A DNA stretch of 64,000 bases from CBDCUW01 sp965222745. Lineage in GTDB: Bacteria > Planctomycetota > Planctomycetia > Pirellulales > Pirellulaceae. Below the pieces are notes generated by a model, which was not told the origin of the DNA, searched no databases, and was given only the letters and a program-made list of their open reading frames with translations. The position numbers and the translations under genes are program-made. Below are positions 51,850 to 62,711 of the stretch, in pieces. The DNA lies in contig CBDCUW010000004.1 of the NCBI GenBank assembly GCA_965222745.1, positions 1,550,001-1,614,000 of the forward strand, read 5' to 3'. Positions within the stretch are counted from its first letter, which is position 1. Every line of letters begins with the position of its first letter.

Positions 51850-54800
51850 ATGGGGAATGGCTACTTTTCGGAAAAATACTGGCCTTTTCGCACCATGCTG
51901 AATCCTGAACCGAGACGACCGTTTGCGCATCGAACGCTTCGGAAGCTGCGCCATCGGCTTGGCAGGTGGTTGGCGGAAGCTTCCATTGCCCGGCGGAAAG
52001 AAGGGGCCGACCCGCCGAAACCACAACCGATTCGCGCCGAGCGGTTGTTTTCGCCTTCGGTTCGGTCGCTGGAACCGCGATTCGTGTTGAACGCAACGGC
52101 GGAGCTGACGGCGATGGGCCTGATGGTTACCGGTACCGAAGCGTCGGAAACGGTGAACTTGGAAATCGCACCCGGCGGCGGTCTTTCACTGACTGGCGAT
52201 GGTGGGGAAGTGATCCCGATTAGCAACCATCCCGATGGTCTTTCGTCAGCAACCAACCCGATTGATCCGACGAAGATCACCGGCGGAAGAATCGTACTGG
52301 ATACCCTCGGTGGCGACGACCAATTGAACCTGCACTTGCCCAGCGGATTGGACGTGCAGGTGCTGCCGAGTGAAGGTGACGATACCACCAACCTTCGTTT
52401 TGCTGACCGCGGGCAAACGGTTGGTGATCGAGTCGAGATCGCTTCGGAAACCATCCGTTTTGAACCACAACCTTTGATCTCGATCGATGATGATGATTTG
52501 TTGGTGACGGGCAACGTTTTTGTCGGTTCGCCGGGTGATCGATCGTTGTTGGATTTGGGTACCGGCAACCTGCAAGTGATCGGCCGTGTGATTCTTGATG
52601 GTGATGTCACGATCGTTGGATCGGAAACGACGGTTGATTTTTCGATGGCGCCGATTTCGGCCAGCCGCTCCGGTTTGGATTTACGGTTCGATTTCGGCGA
52701 ACAAGCGGAAACCGTCTTGCAAATTGGCGGTGCGGACCGTTTCGGCGGTGCTTTGGTCAACGATCTGGCGATTGATTCGGTCACGGACGTCACGCTCGAC
52801 TCTCAACCGGTGGAATTGGCGGGCGATTTGCTGCTTCGCGACGTGGCAGGTTCGATTCAGCTTCGGTCACCTGTCATCGTGGATTCGGTGATCGCTCAAG
52901 CCAATGATGAATTGGTGACGGGCGCGTCGATCGAATCGCGACAGGGAAACATTTTTCTGTCGACGGCGGGTGATTTGACCATCGCCGGTGACATTAGCGT
53001 TTTGCCGGGCGGGACGGGTGCGATCGACTTGTCGGGCGACTCGGTCTTGCTTCAAAACGTGGATGTGCGAACCTCCGGCGGATTGATCAACGTCTTGGGA
53101 CCGGTCGAAATTGATGCAGCGGTCCTGATCGATTCTGGTAGCGCGCAGACCGCGGACGCGGCGGGCCGAATTCAGATTTTTGATTCGATCACGGCAGCCG
53201 ACGGTGTCGGTGATACGCTTCGTCTTGATGCTCGCGGCGCCACGCTTGACGGAACGGTGCGTCTTCAAGGCGCCGTCGGAACAACAGGTGGTACCGGTAG
53301 CGATTTGGACCTCAATGGATTGGTCATCCGCGCCGGCCAGGCCGAAATCAATACGATTGGAATCACCGCTGGAGTGGTTGACCTGCGCGCTGCGACCACA
53401 CGGCTATTCGGTTCGCAGATTCGCACCTCCACCAGTGGCGACGTACGGTTAGACACTGCCCTGCTATTGCCGGTCGACGACGCGGAAATCCGTTCGGCCG
53501 GCAATGTAACGTTGGTTCACAAGGTCGAAGGCCAATCCGGCACAGGTAACTTTTCGATATTCGCCGCCGGTGACGTGCTGTTGGATGGACCGGTGTCGGA
53601 AGTCAACGACGTTCAGGTGACCGCCGGGCAATCGGCCCGTTTGGGCGCACCGGTCACGATCCAGCGTGACTTGTTGGTGACCGCGCCACGCATTGCGATC
53701 GTAGCCGACGTCGATACCACGTTGGGCAACGTCGATGGAATGGTGCGGCTTGAAAGCAGTGAACTGGTTTCGGTCGAATCGGGCGCAAACGTGCAGGTCG
53801 GCGACGGGACGATTCAAATCATCGCCGGCGGCGGAGCGGTCGATACCGGCAGCGGACAATTGACAAGCAGTTCTTCACTCGATGCGATCACCATCACCAA
53901 CGCGTCGACGGTTCGACTGGGCAACGTGGTTGCCGCCGGCGGCTTACTGCGAATTGGCATGGGGCAGGATGTCGCCGGCCGGATCGACCAGGCGCCGGCA
54001 ACCTCTGTAGCGGTCGATCGATTCATCGTCAGCAGCACTGGCGCGGTTGACCTGTCGAACGCAGGAAACCAAATCCGGTCGATCGAAGGAATCGACGCCC
54101 GAGAAATTGTCGTGAATGATTCCGATGGCGATCTGTCGGTTGCCGCTGTTGAATCTTCCGGAAACGACGTGACCATCACCACAACGGGATCCCTTCAATT
54201 GTTTGATGGTGCCGTGGTTGCGACCGATGCAACCACGACACTTACCGGCGGAACATCGATCGTCGACTTGGAAGCCACCGCCTCACCGGCGAATGTCCGT
54301 TCTGGTGATGTCTTCTTCGTTGCCGGTGTGGGAGGTATCGGCCAGCTGGATAACCCCGTGGATGTGGTCGCAACCGTCTCTTTGAATGCCGATACAAGTG
54401 CCGCCGACGGTAACATTCATTTGGCCAACCTGCCGGGCGAAATTCCTATCGGTCTGATTGATGCCGGTGAGGGAGACGTGAACCTTTTTTCGGCTACCGT
54501 CAACGACGCTTCCGATGATGACACAGCCGATGTGATTGCACGCCGGCTGATCGTCACTGCCCAGTCGGGGATTGGAAACGTTGCCAGAGTTGAATTGCGC
54601 AGTGTCGCCGAATTGACGGCGACGACCGATACTGGCGGCATCGACCTGGATTTGGAAGCAACGCGGGCAACGGTCGTCAGACAACTGTTTGCAGATCAGG
54701 GCAACATTCGTCTTCGACAGGATGGGCTGGACGACACGGCGCCGATGGAACTTCAATCGGTGATCGCAGGTGACGGTTCGATCACGATCGATGCCGGCGG

Positions 54801-57042
54801 CAGCATCACCGCCGTCGACGTGGCAAGCGACAACGTGAGAGGCGCGGATGATTCCGACGGGACAACACCCACTCGCGATGTCACGCTGACCACTCGTGGC
54901 GGGCAAAGCGACATTCTGGTGACTCGAGTGGTTGCTTCTGGTTCAGCGGACCTGCAGCTGTCCGCGGGCGACGACATTCTGGATACCGACATGGACGATG
55001 ATCGCCGGATTGTCGGTGACGATTTGACGTTGGTTGCCAACAATCAATCCGATGATCAGCCTGAATCTATCTTGTTGTCGACCAACATCAATGACTTGCA
55101 GGCTCGTGTTGTTGGACCTGCCAGCGGAGATTTGAAGATTGTTGAAGTCGATTCGATTCGACTGGCGTCGTCCGATGCCGGAGGTGACGAGATCGTTCAA
55201 ACCGACAACGGCCAAATCGAAATCATCGCGGCCGGCGAGATCCGTGTTGTTGACGTCGATACGACCGATGAGGGTTTGGATTTGAAGGACGACCCCGAAA
55301 TCGTAGCACGCGGCACCGGCGGCCGAATCGATTTCGACTCGGAAACTCAAATCCGACTTGATGACGCCGTTCAACTGCATGCTGAAATGAAGACCACTCG
55401 AACGCCAGTGGACTTCACGATTGAAACCAGTTCGACAGCCGACGGTGCTGCTGCCGCCGGCGCGGCAACGACCAACTTGTCGACGGAAACTCGCCACGTG
55501 GTGCTTCGGCAGGACGCGGCGGTCTACCTCTCCGCCGGAAGCGATCCGCAATCAGGCGTGATCTCGTTGGGCGAGCGAATCGAGATCAACACCGGCGAAG
55601 ATCAGGGAATTGCCAGGAGTTTTGCGCCGCGTCCGCTGGATGCCGATCTTCTGGCTGCCGAGGAAGAGGCTCCGGAAACCGCTTTCTTTGATGCCCAGAG
55701 CGTGCGAACGACCGTGTTGGAACAGGCCGACGTGAACAACGCGGTCGGAATCCTGACACTGGACATCGGCCAGGAGGGCGAGCGCGGTTTGACGGTCAAC
55801 ATCGACTGGGGCGCCCCCACTTTGCGTTTTCAGCAGATCGACGGGTTGTCGGCCGATGAGGGTTACTTTGTACCGCTGAACACCGAAGAATCCGGCCAAG
55901 ACCTTGATGACGACGAAACCAGAACCGTTTCGTCGCCTCGGCCCATCGCCGGTGCGAATCCGGAACTTAGCGTTGCGCACAAGTACACTGAAGATAACAT
56001 TCTGTTCTCCAGGACGAATGAACGAGAATCGGAAACCAAGCCGATTGAGGTGCGATTTTCTGTTCGGCATCACGAATCGATCGTTGTGCTGGGAGGCACC
56101 GTCGTGCAGGGGCAAAGCGACGCGGAGCCGGTCGAACCGCTACCGGAAGAGGGTTTCAATCCTCGCGACCTTCCGCTCACACGTGACGTTCCGCTCCACC
56201 GCGTCGTGTCGGCGACTGACAATGACAACCCGACCATTCAAGATCAAAACCGCAACCTCACTCACAACAACGGCACCGCTTCGTTCATCATTCCCAACCT
56301 GAGCATTCCGGTGGCGTTCTTTCCAGTGCGCGACGTGATCCCGGAAGTGGAAAGGCCGGAGTTCGTCGTCACGCGGGAATCGAACGTCACCTTGACCAGC
56401 AGCACGGTGGAAACGATCGAGTCTGCTTCGCCAGCCACCGTCGCTCGCGATGAGTATCTGCAGATACGAGTGCTGTCGCCCGATCCGGGGGCCACCGAAG
56501 ACTTGGCACCGCCGGAGCGTCTGCCCGACGACATTCTCAGTGGTGACAAATTGAAACGACTGCTGGAAGGATCCCCCAAAGAGGGCGTGGAGGGGCTTCC
56601 CGATGGTCGTTACGAAATCCAATACGTGCTTGGCGACGGCAATGAACGAACGATTTTTCGATTTGATCTTCGCGACGGTGTGCCGACCAACATCGGCGAC
56701 GGTTTAGACGAGGGGGAATTGAAGCTGCGGCGATTGCCCGGCGGCCAATTGCCCACCGACGAGGAGCCCGAAAAGTCGCCTGCGCCGCAAGATCACACTT
56801 CTGGAGCCGAAGAGACGGATGTCGGCGAGTCGGAAGTTGTGGTTGCTGCTCCTGTAGCCGGTTCGGAGAACCAGGGTGATGCTTTCGTAGCCGGTTCGGA
56901 GAACCGGCCGACAATGGAGAATCGGCCGACAATGGCGGCGGCTGTTGCGACCGCTCCTCTTCTTCGCCGGCGATTTCGCTCCGCGAGGCGGCTATCGGCT
57001 GCCCGTCGGTTTGTCCGCCGCACCTTCCAATCCACCGAGTGA
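51850..57042 (+). CDS. Giant LEPR-type surface protein (1730 residues)
   Basis: ATG 51850 was chosen; ATG 51895 is an alternative. The N-terminal 60 residues are basic, then comes SLEPRFVLNATAE, the LEPR-x-LL-type motif at the start of many planctomycete surface proteins. The rest is rich in Gly, Asp, Val and Thr, with repeated short beta units (VTLDSQPVELAGDLLLRDVAGSI, GNVTLVHKVEGQSGTGNFSIFAAGDVLLDG). These are like hemagglutinin or beta-helix adhesins. Residues about 1640-1730 are low complexity, and part (PVAGSENQGDAFVAGSENRPTM) comes from palindromic repeats. There is no conventional signal peptide, so export is unclear. The next gene begins 15 bases later. Confidence 0.85.
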   Translation: MGNGYFSEKYWPFRTMLNPEPRRPFAHRTLRKLRHRLGRWLAEASIARRKEGADPPKPQPIRAERLFSPSVRSLEPRFVLNATAELTAMGLMVTGTEASETVNLEIAPGGGLSLTGDGGEVIPISNHPDGLSSATNPIDPTKITGGRIVLDTLGGDDQLNLHLPSGLDVQVLPSEGDDTTNLRFADRGQTVGDRVEIASETIRFEPQPLISIDDDDLLVTGNVFVGSPGDRSLLDLGTGNLQVIGRVILDGDVTIVGSETTVDFSMAPISASRSGLDLRFDFGEQAETVLQIGGADRFGGALVNDLAIDSVTDVTLDSQPVELAGDLLLRDVAGSIQLRSPVIVDSVIAQANDELVTGASIESRQGNIFLSTAGDLTIAGDISVLPGGTGAIDLSGDSVLLQNVDVRTSGGLINVLGPVEIDAAVLIDSGSAQTADAAGRIQIFDSITAADGVGDTLRLDARGATLDGTVRLQGAVGTTGGTGSDLDLNGLVIRAGQAEINTIGITAGVVDLRAATTRLFGSQIRTSTSGDVRLDTALLLPVDDAEIRSAGNVTLVHKVEGQSGTGNFSIFAAGDVLLDGPVSEVNDVQVTAGQSARLGAPVTIQRDLLVTAPRIAIVADVDTTLGNVDGMVRLESSELVSVESGANVQVGDGTIQIIAGGGAVDTGSGQLTSSSSLDAITITNASTVRLGNVVAAGGLLRIGMGQDVAGRIDQAPATSVAVDRFIVSSTGAVDLSNAGNQIRSIEGIDAREIVVNDSDGDLSVAAVESSGNDVTITTTGSLQLFDGAVVATDATTTLTGGTSIVDLEATASPANVRSGDVFFVAGVGGIGQLDNPVDVVATVSLNADTSAADGNIHLANLPGEIPIGLIDAGEGDVNLFSATVNDASDDDTADVIARRLIVTAQSGIGNVARVELRSVAELTATTDTGGIDLDLEATRATVVRQLFADQGNIRLRQDGLDDTAPMELQSVIAGDGSITIDAGGSITAVDVASDNVRGADDSDGTTPTRDVTLTTRGGQSDILVTRVVASGSADLQLSAGDDILDTDMDDDRRIVGDDLTLVANNQSDDQPESILLSTNINDLQARVVGPASGDLKIVEVDSIRLASSDAGGDEIVQTDNGQIEIIAAGEIRVVDVDTTDEGLDLKDDPEIVARGTGGRIDFDSETQIRLDDAVQLHAEMKTTRTPVDFTIETSSTADGAAAAGAATTNLSTETRHVVLRQDAAVYLSAGSDPQSGVISLGERIEINTGEDQGIARSFAPRPLDADLLAAEEEAPETAFFDAQSVRTTVLEQADVNNAVGILTLDIGQEGERGLTVNIDWGAPTLRFQQIDGLSADEGYFVPLNTEESGQDLDDDETRTVSSPRPIAGANPELSVAHKYTEDNILFSRTNERESETKPIEVRFSVRHHESIVVLGGTVVQGQSDAEPVEPLPEEGFNPRDLPLTRDVPLHRVVSATDNDNPTIQDQNRNLTHNNGTASFIIPNLSIPVAFFPVRDVIPEVERPEFVVTRESNVTLTSSTVETIESASPATVARDEYLQIRVLSPDPGATEDLAPPERLPDDILSGDKLKRLLEGSPKEGVEGLPDGRYEIQYVLGDGNERTIFRFDLRDGVPTNIGDGLDEGELKLRRLPGGQLPTDEEPEKSPAPQDHTSGAEETDVGESEVVVAAPVAGSENQGDAFVAGSENRPTMENRPTMAAAVATAPLLRRRFRSARRLSAARRFVRRTFQSTE
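56854..56931 (+). repeat. Palindromic repeats inside the 3' coding end of the giant protein
   Basis: CCGGTTCGGAGAACC occurs twice (56857-56871 and 56890-56904), with GTAG before it and, in the second copy, GGCCGACA after it. AATCGGCCGACAATGG follows. They match the intergenic GTAGCC...GGCCGACA element at 3827-3842 with compensated changes, but here they are translated as VAGSEN and ENRPTM. Confidence 0.8.
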
Positions 57043-57057
57043 TATTCCAACGTTGTC

Positions 57058-60000
57058 ATGGCTGATCAAGATCCTCAAGACCACCAACAAGAACCTTCCC
57101 AACCCGATTCGCCGCCGCCCGAGGCGACTCCGCTTGACGGTGCGCCTTCGCCGGAGGCAGACGATTCACAGCGAAACGATTCGGATCCGTCAACGTTGAT
57201 TCCCGACTTGGGCGACACCTTCGTCGTCGATCCCAACGAGACTCGATTGCCGGCGGACGATGTGGATGCTTCGGAGGCGGCGGCGCAACTTGATTCCACG
57301 GTCGTTCCGGAAGACACGACCAACGAAGATCCTTACTCGACGCGCGATGTCGATCCGAGCAAGAAGACGGTCGACGCAACGGCCGTTGACCAGACGATCG
57401 AGATGGATGCGTTGGTGCAGGCCGACAAGCCGATCGTGTACGCCTCCAACGAAAAAACGACTCCCCAATCGATCGAAGAAACGACTCAATTCGATCATGG
57501 TGGCGGTGACCAATCGGTGCAAACCGGGTCAATCATGACCAGCGCCAACATTGGCGAGACCATCAATCCGCGCGAACTTTCGGAGAAAGACGCGGCGTTT
57601 TGGGGATCGCTGTCGATGGAACGCGACAGCAAACAAGACCCCAGCGTATTGCCGCCCGCGATCGACCGGTCGCTGACCGAAACCAAGCTCCAGATTCGCG
57701 GCCGCCACGTGGTCACACCCAAGAGTGATCCAAGCGAACCATCGGATTACCGGCTGGTTCGTCTGCTTGGCAAAGGCGGAATGGGCAATGTCTACGTTGC
57801 TCGGCAAGGATCTCTGGATCGGCTGCTGGCAGTGAAAGTGATCAAACCGCTGAACGCCAAGAAGCGTGAAAAGCTGCGAAAGACTGGCAAGCTTGAAGCG
57901 GTGGAACAAAACCGGCGGCAACAATTCCTTTCCGAAGCGGTGGTCACCGGCGATTTGGACCATCCCAATATCGTTCCGATTCACGACATCGCCGTGACTG
58001 CCGACAACACGCTTTTCTATTCCATGAAGCGAGTGGTCGGGACGCCGTGGTCCAAGGTGATCCAAGAGAAGACACTGGACGAGAATCTGGAGATCCTTCT
58101 CAAAGCGGCCGACGCGGTCGGATTTGCTCATACCCGTGGCGTTGTTCATCGCGACATCAAACCCGAAAACATCATGCTGGGCGATTTCGGTGTGGTGATG
58201 GTGATGGACTGGGGGTTGGCGCTGGCAACTCCTGATTTCGAGAAGCTCGAATCGATCTTTCCCAGTTCGGGATTGGGCGGTTCACCCGCTTTCATGGCGC
58301 CTGAAATGGCCGTTGGTCCGGTGTCGCAGATCGGTTCGGCCAGCGACATCTATCTGCTCGGCGCGACGCTCTTTTCTATCATCACCGGCCATGCGCCTCA
58401 TTCGGCACCCAACGTTAGCCAGTGTTTGCAAGCCGTGGCTGCCAACCAGATACGCGAAGTCAAGCCGGAACATCAAGGGGAACTGATGGACATCGCGATG
58501 AAGGCGATGTCGACCAGACCCGAGGATCGTTATCCGGACGTCGAGAGTTTTCAAAAGGCGATTCGTGATTACCGATCACACGCCCAGAGCATCCAGATTT
58601 GTAAAGAAGCCGAAGACACGCTGAAGCAGGGATTGGCCAAACGGGACTACGAAGAATACTCGCGCGCCTCGCACGGGTTCGAACAGGCGATCAAGCTCTG
58701 GGACGGCAATCGGGAAGCGCAAGAGGGACTCGCCCAAACGAAGCTGCTGTATGCCGAGGACGCCTACGAGAAAGGGGACTTTGATCTTGGGCTCTCACTG
58801 CTGGATGAACGTACCAATGATCACTCGGCGCTGATCAAAAAACTGCGTGCTGGAATGCGGCTTCGCGGTCGCAGAAAAAAGTTGGTTCGCGGATTGTTGG
58901 TGGCCACCGCCGCGATGCTTGCCTTCATTTTGATCGGCGGCTCGCTAGCCTACCGCGATGTCAGCAACCAACGAACCGTGGCCCAGAAAGAAAAACAGCA
59001 TGCCGACGCGGCACGCAGCGCCGCCGAGGTTGCTCGCGGGATCGCCGAAGAGAAGAAGATCGAGGCGGAACTGCGAACCACCGAAGCAGAACAGGCACGG
59101 GCCGACGCGTTGGTTGCCGAACAGGAAGCGAAAAAAAGTGCAGCGGACGAGAAAGTTCAACGTGAAAAAGCGCAGGCTGCTGAAGCGAAAGCAAGAACCG
59201 CGGAAGCCGACGCCAAAAGTGAACGTGACCGCGCCAATCGAAACGCCGATCAGGCGAGACAAAATGCGATCATCGCCGCCGAAAACGCGGAAAAGGAGAA
59301 ACAACAGCGTTTGATCGCCCAACAGGCGACACGCCGCGCGGAGTACGAAGAGTTCGTTTCGAAGATTGGATTGGCCAAAGCAAGAATCGAGCAGCGCGAA
59401 TTCAGCGATGCCCGTTTCATCTTGAAAGAATTGCGATCGACGTTGGAATCGCGCGGCCAAGATGTCGGCTGGGAATGGCGTTGGCTTTGGAATCAAGCCA
59501 ATCAATCGGCGTCCGCCGTGACAGCGCCGGCGGCGCCGGCCGATCTTTCGATCAGTCCGTCAGGCCGCCACGCGGTCACCACGCTCGCCGACGGCACGAT
59601 CTCGATGATCCGACTTTCGGAGCGGGGAGTGATCGAGGCTTTCGATCGGGTCCGTCGTCCTGGTCTTCGATCCAGCGCCGCTGCCATCTCCGCCGACCAA
59701 GGTTGGATTGCGGTGGGAACGTTTGATGGTGAAGGTGTGATTGAACTGTGGCGCAGCGAATTGGCCGACTTGGCGGCGGGTCAACCTGCCGTGAAGCTCC
59801 GCAAGGTGGGCCAATTGAAAGGCCTCCGTGAACCGCTGGGTCGTGTCCGCGATTTGAAGTTCACTCGTGACGGGTTGCTGATATCGGCGTCGGACGATCG
59901 AACGGCGCGAGTTTGGGATCCGCACAGCCAGACTGAACTTGCGGTCTGTTGGCACATTGCGCCGGTGGTGCAAGTGGATGCAGTTGGCGGTGGTTCGCGT

Positions 60001-62673
60001 CTTCAACTGGCCGCGGTCGTATCGGACGATACCACCGGCAAGGTCGTGATTTGGGATCTGACCAACGACGGTGCCGGCTGGTCCACTCGCCGCAGCGGTG
60101 ACTTTTTGGAACATCGGTCGCCCGTTGCTTCCGTTGCCCTTTCCCCCGATGGTTCCGCCGCTGCCTCCGGCGATACCGACGGAAACGTGCTGCTGTGGAA
60201 ACCAAACGAAGTGCAAGCGATCGACTATGCCGATTCCATCGCCGCTTCGGTGGCCAGGGTCAGCAGTCGCCAGGCCGATGCGAAAAAGCCGGCGGTTGTC
60301 CGAAGCGAAGCGGTTGCACTGCGGGACCATTCCGAGGAGGTGCAATGGGTTTCCACTCAATCTTCCCCCAAGCAAGCTGCAAATGCCCACAGTGACGCGG
60401 TCAAGACGATTCGGTTTAGCGCCGATGGTACAACGTTGCTGACCGGTTCGGATGACTATACGCTGAAGATGTGGAAGGTCACCGGTGGCCAAACATTGAC
60501 GCCCGATTCGAGGCTAGCAGGGCAGCTGATCAAGACCCTTAAGGGGCACGGCGGATGGATTATTGGCGCCGGGTTCGCCGGCAATGCCGATTCGGTGATC
60601 TCGGCGTCCAATGACTCCACCATCCGTAGTTGGTCGGCCAACGACTACACCGAAGCAGCGATCGTCGCGCCGCCCCAGCCGGCTCGGTCAGCACAGCCGC
60701 ATGACGATGCGATCTGGTCGGCGCGACTGAGCCCCGATGGCACGCGAGTGGTTTCGGCCAGCCGCGATCACACCGCGCAAATTTTGGCCATCGATCCCGA
60801 TACACATGCCTTTCGGCGGATCGCTGTCCTGAAGGATGACCAGCAAGCCGCCCAATCGATTCCGCTCCGCGAAGGAAGCCCCTTCGTTGCGATGTCACTG
60901 GCCGTCGATCGCAATCAGAATCGGCTTTACATCGGCAGCGCCGATTCGGTGGTCCGCATTTGGGATTTGCAGCGGGGCACCGAATTGGGCCGAGCCATCG
61001 GGACGGGACTGAATTCTTCCTTGGCAGTGTCGCGCCGGGGAGGATTGATGTTGACCGGTTCCAGTTCCCCCGACGCCAAAGCGATTTTGTGGCGTTTAAG
61101 TAGCGACGGGCCGCCGCGCATCGTTCACAAATTGACCGGACACGACCAAGCGGTCACCGCGCTGGCGATCTCGGCGGACGAAAGCAAGCTGTTTACCGGT
61201 GATCGCAACGGTTTTTGCCTGCTTTGGGATGCCAAAACGGGACGCCCTATCGGTGCCCCGATCGATGCAGTGCGAGGTTTTCGCGTCAACGCTGCTGCTT
61301 TCTGTCGAGATGGAAATCAATTGCTGATCGCATCGGACAATCAGCAGCTGACAAGAATCGATCTGAATCGCCGCCAAGTCGTCGCAACCATGGCGCACGA
61401 CGGGTTCGTCACGCGGCTTTCTCTTTCGGCCGACGGCAAAAAAGCGTTGACCATTGCCGAACAGTTGGTTGGCGATCGAATTCGTACAGCCGCGACGTTG
61501 TGGGATGTTTCCTCCGGCAGGCAACGAGTGTTGGATCGCTGGGATTCTCCGTTGAAACAGAAATCAAGAATCGTTGCGGCGGAATTCGGTGGCCTCAATC
61601 GCCGCGCGGTCATCTCCCGTTCTGCGACCGAAGACAACTCGGCAACCGTTGAAATCTGGAACATCGACGACGACCTGGACCGTGCCTCGCTGCTGCAGAA
61701 GCTGGAACTGCCGGAACGGCTTGGCACGGCGGAAACGGCGATTCCTCTTTCGAACCAAACGTTGGTTTCCTTGAACGGCGAAGCGGCGTTCAAGTGGGAC
61801 CTGGCGACGACCAGGCTGCAAAAAAGCTACCGAGCCCATGCCGCGGTGACGCAGGCCAGCTTTTCTTACGATGGCAAGTTGGTGGTGACCGGCAGCCGAT
61901 CGGTCAAGGTTTGGGATGCCGTCTCTGCAATGGCGATTGGCAAATTGGAAAGTCCCCACGCCGGTCCCGTTCGCTCGGTGCACTTCTGCCCAGTGCGCGG
62001 CCCCGGTTCTTACGAGTACTTGCTGGCCACCGGGGGCGACGATTCCGTGGTGCGTCTGTGGCATTGGAATGCCGACGCCGGCGGCTTCAAGTTGATCAGG
62101 CAATACCGATCCGCCGACCGCAGTTCGCAAATCCTCGGCGTCTCCTTTTCACCTGACGGAAAACAGTTGCTCGCGGTCGGTACGGAGGGGTTCGTGCGTC
62201 TTTGGAGGTTGGACGCGTCACCCGACGCGCCGCCGACGATCTACGATTTAGAAACGATCGCCGCGGTTCATTGCGGAGCGTTTTCACGCAGCGGCGAGTA
62301 CATCGCGGTGGGAAGTGACGATCGTAAAGCACGAATGTGGCGCGTTGTCCCGCCGGGAAATCCGATTCCCAAGACCACGCTTTTCGAAGGTCACGCTAAC
62401 GCGATCGACGACATCACGTTTCTGGAGGACGATACCGCCGAAGTTCGCCTCTTGACCGCTTCGCGAGACAAATCGGTGCGAGTTTGGGATCCCCGTATCG
62501 GTGAGACGGCCGTCGCCGCGGAAGACCAAGGTGGCCAACCGAAACAAGGTCGCGAGATCATTTCCCTTCGAAAACACAGTCGGGGTGTCACCGCCGTTGA
62601 CGCCTCTGCCGACGGAAAGTTGATCGTGACCGCCGGCAGCGACGGAGCGGTGATCCTCTGGCCAGCATTTTAG
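57058..62673 (+). CDS. Ser/Thr protein kinase with WD40 propellers (1871 residues)
   Basis: An acidic N-terminal region of about 230 residues precedes a kinase domain. The glycine loop is LLGKGGMGNVY (near 236), the ATP Lys is in LLAVKVIKPL, the catalytic loop is H364-R-D-I-K-P-E-N. The magnesium-binding DFG is replaced by D384-W-G, with the Asp retained, and GGSPAFMAPEMA lies in the activation segment. A membrane span follows (LVRGLLVATAAMLAFILIGGSLAYR, about 608-632), then a coiled coil rich in A/E/K/R (about 640-770), then many WD40-like repeats to the C-terminus (FSPDGKQLLAVGTEGFVRLWRL, VTAVDASADGKLIVTAGSDGAVILW). It is 15 bases after the giant-protein gene and probably co-transcribed with it. 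Confidence 0.93.
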   Translation: MADQDPQDHQQEPSQPDSPPPEATPLDGAPSPEADDSQRNDSDPSTLIPDLGDTFVVDPNETRLPADDVDASEAAAQLDSTVVPEDTTNEDPYSTRDVDPSKKTVDATAVDQTIEMDALVQADKPIVYASNEKTTPQSIEETTQFDHGGGDQSVQTGSIMTSANIGETINPRELSEKDAAFWGSLSMERDSKQDPSVLPPAIDRSLTETKLQIRGRHVVTPKSDPSEPSDYRLVRLLGKGGMGNVYVARQGSLDRLLAVKVIKPLNAKKREKLRKTGKLEAVEQNRRQQFLSEAVVTGDLDHPNIVPIHDIAVTADNTLFYSMKRVVGTPWSKVIQEKTLDENLEILLKAADAVGFAHTRGVVHRDIKPENIMLGDFGVVMVMDWGLALATPDFEKLESIFPSSGLGGSPAFMAPEMAVGPVSQIGSASDIYLLGATLFSIITGHAPHSAPNVSQCLQAVAANQIREVKPEHQGELMDIAMKAMSTRPEDRYPDVESFQKAIRDYRSHAQSIQICKEAEDTLKQGLAKRDYEEYSRASHGFEQAIKLWDGNREAQEGLAQTKLLYAEDAYEKGDFDLGLSLLDERTNDHSALIKKLRAGMRLRGRRKKLVRGLLVATAAMLAFILIGGSLAYRDVSNQRTVAQKEKQHADAARSAAEVARGIAEEKKIEAELRTTEAEQARADALVAEQEAKKSAADEKVQREKAQAAEAKARTAEADAKSERDRANRNADQARQNAIIAAENAEKEKQQRLIAQQATRRAEYEEFVSKIGLAKARIEQREFSDARFILKELRSTLESRGQDVGWEWRWLWNQANQSASAVTAPAAPADLSISPSGRHAVTTLADGTISMIRLSERGVIEAFDRVRRPGLRSSAAAISADQGWIAVGTFDGEGVIELWRSELADLAAGQPAVKLRKVGQLKGLREPLGRVRDLKFTRDGLLISASDDRTARVWDPHSQTELAVCWHIAPVVQVDAVGGGSRLQLAAVVSDDTTGKVVIWDLTNDGAGWSTRRSGDFLEHRSPVASVALSPDGSAAASGDTDGNVLLWKPNEVQAIDYADSIAASVARVSSRQADAKKPAVVRSEAVALRDHSEEVQWVSTQSSPKQAANAHSDAVKTIRFSADGTTLLTGSDDYTLKMWKVTGGQTLTPDSRLAGQLIKTLKGHGGWIIGAGFAGNADSVISASNDSTIRSWSANDYTEAAIVAPPQPARSAQPHDDAIWSARLSPDGTRVVSASRDHTAQILAIDPDTHAFRRIAVLKDDQQAAQSIPLREGSPFVAMSLAVDRNQNRLYIGSADSVVRIWDLQRGTELGRAIGTGLNSSLAVSRRGGLMLTGSSSPDAKAILWRLSSDGPPRIVHKLTGHDQAVTALAISADESKLFTGDRNGFCLLWDAKTGRPIGAPIDAVRGFRVNAAAFCRDGNQLLIASDNQQLTRIDLNRRQVVATMAHDGFVTRLSLSADGKKALTIAEQLVGDRIRTAATLWDVSSGRQRVLDRWDSPLKQKSRIVAAEFGGLNRRAVISRSATEDNSATVEIWNIDDDLDRASLLQKLELPERLGTAETAIPLSNQTLVSLNGEAAFKWDLATTRLQKSYRAHAAVTQASFSYDGKLVVTGSRSVKVWDAVSAMAIGKLESPHAGPVRSVHFCPVRGPGSYEYLLATGGDDSVVRLWHWNADAGGFKLIRQYRSADRSSQILGVSFSPDGKQLLAVGTEGFVRLWRLDASPDAPPTIYDLETIAAVHCGAFSRSGEYIAVGSDDRKARMWRVVPPGNPIPKTTLFEGHANAIDDITFLEDDTAEVRLLTASRDKSVRVWDPRIGETAVAAEDQGGQPKQGREIISLRKHSRGVTAVDASADGKLIVTAGSDGAVILWPAF

Positions 62674-62711
62674 TTGGGCTTTGTCCTCATTTCGTAGCGA
62701 AAGCTGCAGAA

